Of a stretch of DNA of 64,000 nt, positions 57,930 to 64,000 are shown in pieces; the stretch's first letter is position 1; every line of letters begins with the position of its first letter. The notes under the pieces were generated by a model. The model ran no database searches. It saw only the letters and a program-made list of their open reading frames with translations, and was not told where the DNA came from. A program made the translations under genes and the position numbers. This stretch comes from Rhodococcus sp. CH91 (GTDB taxonomy: Bacteria > Actinomycetota > Actinomycetes > Mycobacteriales > Mycobacteriaceae): NCBI RefSeq assembly GCF_022554085.1, contig NZ_JAKFYR010000007.1:96914-160913 (forward strand), in the 5' to 3' direction.

Positions 57930-59243
57930 GTGACTGCAGACGATTCCGTACTTTCCGCCAAGGGCCGCGGTCTTCCCTCGATGAGTGAAGCCCTGGTCGC
58001 TCCGACCGCACACGAACCCGACGTACGCGGCCATTTCGGGGTCTTCGGCGGACGGTACGTACCCGAGGCGCTCATGGCGGTGATCGAGGAGGTCACGGCG
58101 GCCTACGAGAAGGAACGCGTCGACCCGGGCTTCCTCGCCGAACTCGACCGCTTGCAGCGCGACTACACGGGTCGTCCGTCGCCGGTCTACGAGGCGACAC
58201 GGCTCGGTGAGCACGCGGGGGGCGCACGGATCTTCCTCAAGCGGGAAGATCTCAACCACACCGGCTCTCACAAGATCAACAACGTGCTCGGGCAGGTGCT
58301 GCTCGCCAAGCGCATGGGCAAGAAGCGCGTGATCGCGGAGACGGGCGCCGGCCAGCACGGTGTCGCCACCGCCACCGCGTGCGCCCTGTTCGGCCTCGAA
58401 TGCCGCGTGTACATGGGCGAGGTCGACATGGATCGGCAGGCACTCAACGTCGCCCGGATGCGTCTGCTCGGTGCGGAGGTCGTCGCGGCGCGGACCGGTT
58501 CGCGAACCCTCAAGGACGCGATCAACGAGGCGATGCGCGACTGGGTCACCAACGCCGACACCACCTACTACTGCTTCGGTACCGCGGCGGGCCCGCATCC
58601 CTTCCCGGCCATGGTCCGCGACTTCCAGCGCATCATCGGACTCGAAGCGCGCGCTCAGGTCCGGGCACTGACCGGCCGCCTGCCCGACGCCGTCGTCGCG
58701 TGCGTGGGCGGAGGGTCCAACGCGATCGGCATCTTCCATCCGTTCATCGACGACCCCTCCGTCAAGCTCGTCGGATGCGAGGCCGGGGGAGACGGTGTCG
58801 AAACGGGGCGGCACGCCGCCACCATCGGCGGGGGAACCCACGGCGCGCTGCACGGCGCCTTCTCGTATCTGTTGCAGAACGAGGACGGGCAGACCATCGA
58901 ATCGCATTCGATCTCGGCCGGTCTCGACTATCCCGGTGTCGGACCCGAACACGCCTGGCTCGCCGATACCGGCCGCGCCGAATACCGTGCCGTCACCGAC
59001 AGCGAGGCCATGGATGCCTTCGCCCTGCTGTGTCGCACCGAGGGGATCATCCCCGCGATCGAATCGGCGCACGCGGTCGCCGGGGCCGTGAAACTCGGCC
59101 CCGAACTCGGTGAGGGCGCCATCGTCCTCGTCAGCCTCTCCGGGCGCGGAGACAAGGACGTCGACACTGCGGCGAAGTGGTTCGGTTACCTGCCGGCCGA
59201 CGAGTCCGCCGACAAGACCGGTACCGAAGGAGCAGCCCAGTGA
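57930..59243 (+). CDS. trpB: Tryptophan synthase beta chain TrpB
   Basis: PLP enzyme joining indole and serine. 437 residues from GTG 57930. [16 protein letters not shown] at the N-terminus, the PLP lysine in [27 protein letters not shown], and [12 protein letters not shown] near 240. CAGACT lies 6 bases before the GTG and no ribosome site is present. trpA overlaps its stop (GTGA). Confidence 0.96.
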   Translation: MTADDSVLSAKGRGLPSMSEALVAPTAHEPDVRGHFGVFGGRYVPEALMAVIEEVTAAYEKERVDPGFLAELDRLQRDYTGRPSPVYEATRLGEHAGGARIFLKREDLNHTGSHKINNVLGQVLLAKRMGKKRVIAETGAGQHGVATATACALFGLECRVYMGEVDMDRQALNVARMRLLGAEVVAARTGSRTLKDAINEAMRDWVTNADTTYYCFGTAAGPHPFPAMVRDFQRIIGLEARAQVRALTGRLPDAVVACVGGGSNAIGIFHPFIDDPSVKLVGCEAGGDGVETGRHAATIGGGTHGALHGAFSYLLQNEDGQTIESHSISAGLDYPGVGPEHAWLADTGRAEYRAVTDSEAMDAFALLCRTEGIIPAIESAHAVAGAVKLGPELGEGAIVLVSLSGRGDKDVDTAAKWFGYLPADESADKTGTEGAAQ

Positions 59244-60043
59244 GCGCCCCGCACGAACGCCTGACGCAGATCTTCGAGACCTGCCGCGCCGAGAACCGCG
59301 CCGCACTCGTGGGTTACCTGCCGGTCGGTTATCCGACCGTCGAGCGCTCTATCGAAGCCATGACGACGCTCGTCGAGGGCGGCTGCGACCTCGTCGAGGT
59401 CGGTATCCCGTACAGCGACCCCGTCATGGACGGCACGACCATCCAGGACGCGGCGTTCGAGGCGATCGCCAACGGTGTCCGGGTGCGCGACGTGTTCCCC
59501 GCCGTCGAAGCGATCACCGCGGCAGGTGGCGCTGCGGTCGTGATGACCTACTGGAATCTCGTGCTCAAGTACGGCGTGGAGAACTTCGCGCGCGACCTCG
59601 CTGCTGCCGGGGGACTCGGCATCATCACGCCGGATCTCATCCCGGACGAGGCGGACGAGTGGAACGCGGCTGCGGAGCAGTACGGTCTGGGCAAGATCTT
59701 CCTGGTCGCGCCGTCGTCGACCAACGAACGCCTCGCGACCACCCTCGAGCAGTGCCGGGGCTTCGTCTACGCGACCTCCACCATGGGGGTCACCGGCGCA
59801 CGCGATTCCGTCGACAACCGGGCGCCGGAGATCGTCGCGCGTGTGCGCACGCACTCGAACATCCCGGTCGGTGTCGGACTCGGCGTCCGCAACGGGGCGC
59901 AGGCAGCGGAGATCGCGGGTTACGCCGACGGGGTGATCGTGGGTTCGGCGCTGGTCAGTGCCCTCGCCGAGGGCCGCGACGCGCTGCTCGCCCTGACGCA
60001 GGATCTCGCGAAGGGTGTTCGCTCCGCTAACGTGCACTCGTGA
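59240..60043 (+). CDS. trpA: Tryptophan synthase alpha chain TrpA
   Basis: Releases indole from indole glycerol phosphate and channels it to TrpB. 267 residues. [30 protein letters not shown] with the catalytic Glu/Asp, [14 protein letters not shown], and [26 protein letters not shown] (read [14 protein letters not shown]). The GTG overlaps the trpB stop. lgt overlaps its own stop. Confidence 0.96.
   Translation: MSAPHERLTQIFETCRAENRAALVGYLPVGYPTVERSIEAMTTLVEGGCDLVEVGIPYSDPVMDGTTIQDAAFEAIANGVRVRDVFPAVEAITAAGGAAVVMTYWNLVLKYGVENFARDLAAAGGLGIITPDLIPDEADEWNAAAEQYGLGKIFLVAPSSTNERLATTLEQCRGFVYATSTMGVTGARDSVDNRAPEIVARVRTHSNIPVGVGLGVRNGAQAAEIAGYADGVIVGSALVSALAEGRDALLALTQDLAKGVRSANVHS
60028..60033 (+). 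promoter_or_regulatory. -10 box of lgt inside trpA 3' end
   Basis: TAACGT lies 6 bases before the lgt GTG, within the last trpA codons. It may allow lgt, an essential-type function, to be expressed when trp genes are off. Confidence 0.45.
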
Positions 60044-61026
60044 CCTCCACTGCGTCTGTTCTGGCTTATCTTCCGAGTCCGCCGCAGGGCGTCTGGTATC
60101 TGGGGCCGTTCGCCCTCCGTGCCTACGCCCTGTGCATCATCGTCGGGATCGTCGTGGCGATCTGGTGGGGGGACCGCCGCTGGGTCGCCCGAGGCGGACA
60201 GCCGGGCACCGTCCTCGACATCGCCGTGTGGGCGGTGCCTTTCGGCCTGATCGGTGGGCGCCTCTACCACGTCGCCACCGACTGGCAGAAATACTTCGGG
60301 GAGGGAGCGGATCCCGTCGACGCCCTCAAGATCTGGGAGGGTGGTCTCGGCATCTGGGGAGCCGTCGCACTCGGTGCGGTGGGCGCATGGATCGGTTGTC
60401 GTCGTCGCGGGATCCCGCTTCCGGCCTTCGGGGACGCGCTGGCTCCGGCGATCCTGCTGGCCCAGGCCATCGGGCGGCTCGGAAACTGGTTCAACCAGGA
60501 ACTCTACGGTCGCGAGACCACCCTCCCGTGGGGACTCGAGATCTACGAGCGGCGCAACGACGCGGGGCAGGTCGCGCCCGGGCTCGTGGACGGTGTGTCC
60601 ACCGGTGAGGTGGCCTTCGTGGTGCACCCGACCTTCCTCTACGAGTTGCTGTGGAATCTCGGTGTCGTGGTGCTGCTGGTTCTCGTCGATCGGAAGTTCG
60701 CTATCGGCCACGGGCGGCTGTTCGCTCTCTACGTCGCCGGATACTGCGCAGGACGGTTCTGGATCGAACTCATGCGCACGGACGCGGCCACCGAGATCGC
60801 CGGTCTCCGGATCAACACGTTCACCTCGGCGATCGTGTTCGTACTCGCGGTCGCGTACATCGTTCTCGCGCCCAAGGGGCGGGAGGAGCCGGCGACCTTG
60901 AACCCCGCGTCCACGGAGACCGCGCCGGTCACCGGGACGCGCGCTGCCGACACCACCGGGACGTCACCGTCCGCCGGTAGAGTCGACGACGCGACGTCCG
61001 GAGAGAGCAAGGGGGACAATTCGTGA
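60040..61026 (+). CDS. lgt: Prolipoprotein diacylglyceryl transferase Lgt
   Basis: Membrane enzyme that adds diacylglycerol to the lipobox Cys of prolipoproteins. 328 residues, about seven helices. [35 protein letters not shown] (the Lgt signature, read [13 protein letters not shown]), [12 protein letters not shown] and [11 protein letters not shown]. The C-terminal 50 residues are a Thr/Ala/Ser-rich tail typical of actinobacteria. GTG 60040 overlaps trpA (GTGA). It serves lipoproteins such as those at 12187 and 42333. Confidence 0.96.
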   Translation: MTSTASVLAYLPSPPQGVWYLGPFALRAYALCIIVGIVVAIWWGDRRWVARGGQPGTVLDIAVWAVPFGLIGGRLYHVATDWQKYFGEGADPVDALKIWEGGLGIWGAVALGAVGAWIGCRRRGIPLPAFGDALAPAILLAQAIGRLGNWFNQELYGRETTLPWGLEIYERRNDAGQVAPGLVDGVSTGEVAFVVHPTFLYELLWNLGVVVLLVLVDRKFAIGHGRLFALYVAGYCAGRFWIELMRTDAATEIAGLRINTFTSAIVFVLAVAYIVLAPKGREEPATLNPASTETAPVTGTRAADTTGTSPSAGRVDDATSGESKGDNS

Positions 61027-61874
61027 CCACACAGGAGCCGGGAGCCTCGGAAACGCCCGATTCGGAGTCCGCCAAGCCGGACTTCACGAAGCGTGACGAG
61101 TCCGCATCCCGGCCGGACACCGCGGATCAGGCGCCGGATCGAAGCCACACTCCGCCCCCCGATCTAGGGCGTGCCTTCGACTACGACGCCACTGCGCAGG
61201 CATCGCTCTCGGCGCAGCCCCCCACCGTCGAGTCCCTCGGCGGCGCTGCCGGGACGCCGGGCCCCGGATGGGACACCTATTCGGGTGTGGGCAACGGGCC
61301 GGGCTGGGGCACCACGCCCAGTTACCCGCCGCCGCCCGAGCACCAGTCGGACTATCCGCCCCCGGGCGACTATCCCTACGGCGACCACGCGGGCCGGCAG
61401 GACGGAGGACCTGGGCCGGTCTACGGGGCGCCCGATCCGCACTATCCGATCGGCTCCCCGCCGCAGAATTCCTCGCAGTCCGCCGGGCCGACTCCGGCGA
61501 CGTCCTCCTACGGTCCTCCGCCGTACGGCGGCTCGGGATACGGGCCGCCGCCCGGATACGGGGCGCCTGCCGTCCCCGGCTACGCCGGTCAGCCGAATCC
61601 CTACGGACGGGATCTCGAGGCGCCGTACGGCCGTGATCCCTACACGGGCGCACCCTATTCGGACAAGAGCAAGGTCACGGCGGGTGTCCTGGGAATCCTC
61701 CTCGGTGGCTTCGGTGCCGGGCGCTTCTATCTCGACCAGCCCGGTGTGGCGGTCGCACAGATCGCGGTCACCTGGCTCACCTGTGGGATCGGTGGCATCT
61801 GGCCGTTGGTCGACGGCATTCTCATGCTCACCGGCAAGGTGCAGGACAAGAACGGGCGCCCGCTTCGCCCGTGA
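61023..61874 (+). CDS. TM2-domain membrane protein with Pro/Gly/Tyr-rich N-terminus (Rv1615-like)
   Basis: 283 residues. The first ~210 are low-complexity, rich in Pro, Gly, Tyr and Asp with repeated PPPYG-type units. The last ~65 form a TM2 domain: [21 protein letters not shown], then [27 protein letters not shown] (two membrane segments). TM2 proteins are of unknown function. The GTG overlaps the lgt stop. The same neighbour occurs after lgt in mycobacteria. Confidence 0.85.
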   Translation: MTTQEPGASETPDSESAKPDFTKRDESASRPDTADQAPDRSHTPPPDLGRAFDYDATAQASLSAQPPTVESLGGAAGTPGPGWDTYSGVGNGPGWGTTPSYPPPPEHQSDYPPPGDYPYGDHAGRQDGGPGPVYGAPDPHYPIGSPPQNSSQSAGPTPATSSYGPPPYGGSGYGPPPGYGAPAVPGYAGQPNPYGRDLEAPYGRDPYTGAPYSDKSKVTAGVLGILLGGFGAGRFYLDQPGVAVAQIAVTWLTCGIGGIWPLVDGILMLTGKVQDKNGRPLRP

Positions 61875-61953
61875 TGCCGCGGTACTTCCGTTTCCGCGAT
61901 GCCCCGGCGACACGCGCCGGGGTGCTGAGATGGAGGGGGCGGGCGACGGGGAC

Positions 61954-61959
61954 TAGGCT
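61954..61959 (+). promoter_or_regulatory. -10 box of pyk, leaderless start
   Basis: TAGGCT (TANNNT) lies 6 bases before the pyk GTG. The same hexamer precedes the DUF2470 gene. No ribosome site is visible. Confidence 0.55.
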
Positions 61960-61965
61960 CGAACC

Positions 61966-63387
61966 GTGACCCGACGCACCAAGATCGTTTGCACTATGGG
62001 GCCGGCCACCGCCGACCCCGATGTCCTGAGGAAACTCGTCGACGCCGGAATGGACGTCGCCCGCCTGAACTTCAGTCACGGAGAGCACGCCGACCACGAG
62101 GGCCACTACAACCGTGTCCGCGCCGCATCGGAGGACTCCGGCCACGCGGTCGGCATCCTCGCCGATCTGCAAGGCCCGAAGATCCGCCTGGGCCGTTTTG
62201 CCGAGGGCCGCACGGTGTGGGAGAACGGGGAGGTCGTCCGCATCACCGTCGACGACGTCGTCGGCCACCACGACCGTGTCTCGACCACCTACAAGGAACT
62301 CGCTCAGGACGCCGTCGCAGGCGACCGTCTGCTCGTAGACGACGGCAAGGTCGGGCTGGTCGTCGAGTCGGTCGAGGGCAACGACGTCGTCTGCCGGGTC
62401 ACCGAGGGTGGACCGGTCAGCAACAACAAGGGCGTCTCCCTGCCGGGAATGAACGTCTCCGTTCCGGCTATGTCGGAGAAGGACATCGAGGACCTCGAGT
62501 TCGCGCTGCGCCTCGGTGTCGACTTCATCGCGCTGTCGTTCGTACGGTCCCCCGCGGACGTCGAACTCGTTCACGAGGTGATGGACCGCGTCGGCCGGCG
62601 TGTCCCGGTGATCGCCAAACTCGAGAAGCCCGAGGCCGTCGAGAACCTCGAAGCGGTGGTCCTCGCGTTCGATGCGGTGATGGTGGCACGCGGTGACCTC
62701 GGCGTCGAGCTTCCCCTCGAGGAAGTGCCGCTGGTGCAGAAGCGCGCGATCCAGATCGCCCGCGAGAACGCCAAGCCCGTCATCGTCGCGACGCAGATGC
62801 TCGAATCGATGATCGAGAACTCGCGCCCGACCCGGGCCGAGGCCTCCGATGTGGCCAACGCGGTGCTCGACGGTACCGATGCCGTGATGCTCTCGGGGGA
62901 GACCTCCGTCGGCAAGTTCCCGGTCGAAACGGTCCGCACGATGGCGCGCATCATCACCGCGGTCGAATCCGATTCGACGGAAGTGCCTGCGCTGACGCAT
63001 GTTCCGCGTACCAAGCGCGGTGTCATCTCCTATGCCGCCCGCGACATCGGTGAGCGTCTCGACGCGAAGGCGCTCGTGGCCTTCACCCAGACCGGCGACA
63101 CCGTGCGCCGTCTCGCGCGTCTGCACACGCCGCTGCCCTTGCTCGCTTTCACGCCCGTCCCGCACATCCGCAACCAGCTGGCGCTCACCTGGGGGACCGA
63201 GACGTTCTCGGTCGAGCCGGTGGACACCACCGATCAGATGGTCGAGCAGGTCGACGCCGCGCTGCTGTCCCTGGGGCGCTACCAGCGTGGCGACCTCGTG
63301 GTGATCGTCGCCGGAGCGCCCCCGGGGCGTTCGGGGTCGACCAACCTCATCCACGTTCATCGTCTGGGTGAGAAAGACAGTCGGTGA
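61966..63387 (+). CDS. pyk: Pyruvate kinase Pyk
   Basis: Final ATP-forming step of glycolysis, PEP to pyruvate. 473 residues from GTG 61966. GMDVARLNFSHGEH near residue 30, LADLQGPKIRLG, VIAKLEKPEAVENL, and VMVARGDLGVELPLEEVPLVQK (read MVARGDLGVEL) with metal and substrate residues. TQMLESMI and the C-terminal effector domain follow. The length is typical. tesB overlaps its stop, as in mycobacteria (pykA-tesB1). Confidence 0.96.
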   Translation: MTRRTKIVCTMGPATADPDVLRKLVDAGMDVARLNFSHGEHADHEGHYNRVRAASEDSGHAVGILADLQGPKIRLGRFAEGRTVWENGEVVRITVDDVVGHHDRVSTTYKELAQDAVAGDRLLVDDGKVGLVVESVEGNDVVCRVTEGGPVSNNKGVSLPGMNVSVPAMSEKDIEDLEFALRLGVDFIALSFVRSPADVELVHEVMDRVGRRVPVIAKLEKPEAVENLEAVVLAFDAVMVARGDLGVELPLEEVPLVQKRAIQIARENAKPVIVATQMLESMIENSRPTRAEASDVANAVLDGTDAVMLSGETSVGKFPVETVRTMARIITAVESDSTEVPALTHVPRTKRGVISYAARDIGERLDAKALVAFTQTGDTVRRLARLHTPLPLLAFTPVPHIRNQLALTWGTETFSVEPVDTTDQMVEQVDAALLSLGRYQRGDLVVIVAGAPPGRSGSTNLIHVHRLGEKDSR

Positions 63388-64000
63388 CGCACGCCGACAC
63401 GACCGATCTCGATGTTCTCCTCGATCTGCTGGATCTGCAGCAGATCGGGGAGAACGTCTTCCGCGGCGAGCACCCGGCGCAGGTCGGCAGCCGGACCTTC
63501 GGTGGGCAGCTCGTCGCTCAGGCGCTCGTCGCTGCAGGTCGCACTGTGGGTGATCGTCCCGTGCACGCGCTCAACGCCCACTTCATCCGGGGCGGTGATG
63601 TCAAGCGGCCCATCGACTATCACGTCGTCACCCACCGCGACGGCCGCGATTTTGCGAACCGGATGGTCACCGCCTGCCAGGACGGGCAGGAACTGTTCGT
63701 CATGCTCACCGCATTCCAGCGGTGGGGCCGGGGCCTCGAGCATTCGGTGACCGTCCCCGACGTCCCGCTGCCCGATGCGCTGCCGCCGATCGGGGAGCGG
63801 CTGCGCGGCTTCGAGGAACAACTGCCGCATTTCGTCGGAGCGCTCAAACCGATCGACATGCGGTATGCCAACGACCCGGCCTGGATCCTCCGCGGGACCG
63901 GTGAGAAGCTCGGCCACAACCGGGTCTGGATGCGCGCGGACGGGCAACTCCCGGGCGACGACCCGCTTCTCCACGTCGCCACGCTGGCCTACGCGTCGGA
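63384..64000 (+). CDS. tesB: Acyl-CoA thioesterase II TesB, N-terminal part (cut by window edge)
   Basis: Hydrolyses medium- and long-chain acyl-CoA. 205 residues seen of about 280-300. The double hot-dog fold shows VFRGEHPAQVGSRTFGGQLVAQAL, ALNAHFIRGGDVKRPIDYHV, and later ANDPAWILRGTGEKLGHNRVWMRA (read NDPAWILRG), DPLLHVATLAYAS. The GTG overlaps the pyk stop (GTGA). The 3' end lies outside the window. Confidence 0.92.
   Translation, partial: MTHADTTDLDVLLDLLDLQQIGENVFRGEHPAQVGSRTFGGQLVAQALVAAGRTVGDRPVHALNAHFIRGGDVKRPIDYHVVTHRDGRDFANRMVTACQDGQELFVMLTAFQRWGRGLEHSVTVPDVPLPDALPPIGERLRGFEEQLPHFVGALKPIDMRYANDPAWILRGTGEKLGHNRVWMRADGQLPGDDPLLHVATLAYAS

Overview
The window is high-GC actinobacterial chromosome, most likely Rhodococcus or a close relative in the Mycobacteriales. 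Three things point there: GTG and TTG starts, ATGA/GTGA stop-start overlaps, and a gene order that follows the Mycobacterium tuberculosis stretch from treY-treX (Rv1563c-Rv1564c) through bioA-F-D, bioB, nadA-B-C and the his and trp genes to lgt, pykA and tesB (about Rv1618). Lycopene cyclase and WS/DGAT genes also suit a rhodococcus. I found 61 protein genes. I saw no rRNA or tRNA gene, insertion sequence, phage gene or CRISPR array. No stretch over 300 bases lacks a gene; the longest is 35500-35770.

Layout. 1-5 kb (minus strand): trehalose/glycogen genes treY (cut by the window edge) and glgX, then a membrane acyltransferase with an SGNH domain. 5-8.2 kb: bioA, bioF, bioD. 8.3-12.2 kb: a mycobacterial-type succinate dehydrogenase operon (small protein, membrane anchor, flavoprotein, iron-sulfur subunit). 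12.2-14.9 kb: an iron-siderophore binding lipoprotein behind an IdeR-like box, and an MFS exporter. 14.9-22.1 kb (minus): an overlapping five-gene cassette of SWIM zinc finger, DUF5691, MoxR AAA+ ATPase, DUF5682 and VWA protein, function unknown. 22.1-24.1 kb: a BioQ-type TetR regulator divergent from bioB and its small partner bsaP. 24-29.9 kb: a SOUL protein, a DUF488 protein, a 46-residue membrane protein, and NrtR divergent from nadA-nadB-nadC. 30-35.5 kb: lycopene cyclase, wax ester synthase/DGAT, a drug exporter with its TetR regulator, and a DUF2470 protein.

35.7-51.9 kb holds the histidine genes in two blocks: hisD-hisC-hisB-(small membrane protein)-(MFS)-hisH-(small membrane protein), then priA(hisA)-impA-hisF-hisI. 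An 8 kb accessory segment separates hisH from priA. It carries a 2-oxoglutarate/Fe(II) oxygenase with a complete ABC importer, and a WYL regulator divergent from a short UvrA-like ABC protein. 51.9-54.6 kb: a small tautomerase and a two-subunit acyl-CoA dehydrogenase. 54.7-64 kb: trpE, a trp-associated membrane protein, trpC, trpB, trpA, lgt, a TM2-domain protein, pyk and tesB (cut by the window edge). No trpF is present, which fits a bifunctional PriA.

Regulation is unusually legible. BioQ-type palindromes lie at bioF and in the bioQ-bioB gap, an NrtR palindrome lies between nrtR and nadA, and other inverted repeats sit between divergent regulator/target pairs. Many genes have a TANNNT-like -10 box 6-8 bases before the start codon and no ribosome binding site, which suggests leaderless mRNAs. 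The strongest candidate for undescribed biology is the SWIM-DUF5691-MoxR-DUF5682-VWA cassette. Next is the oxygenase plus ABC importer module inside the his locus.
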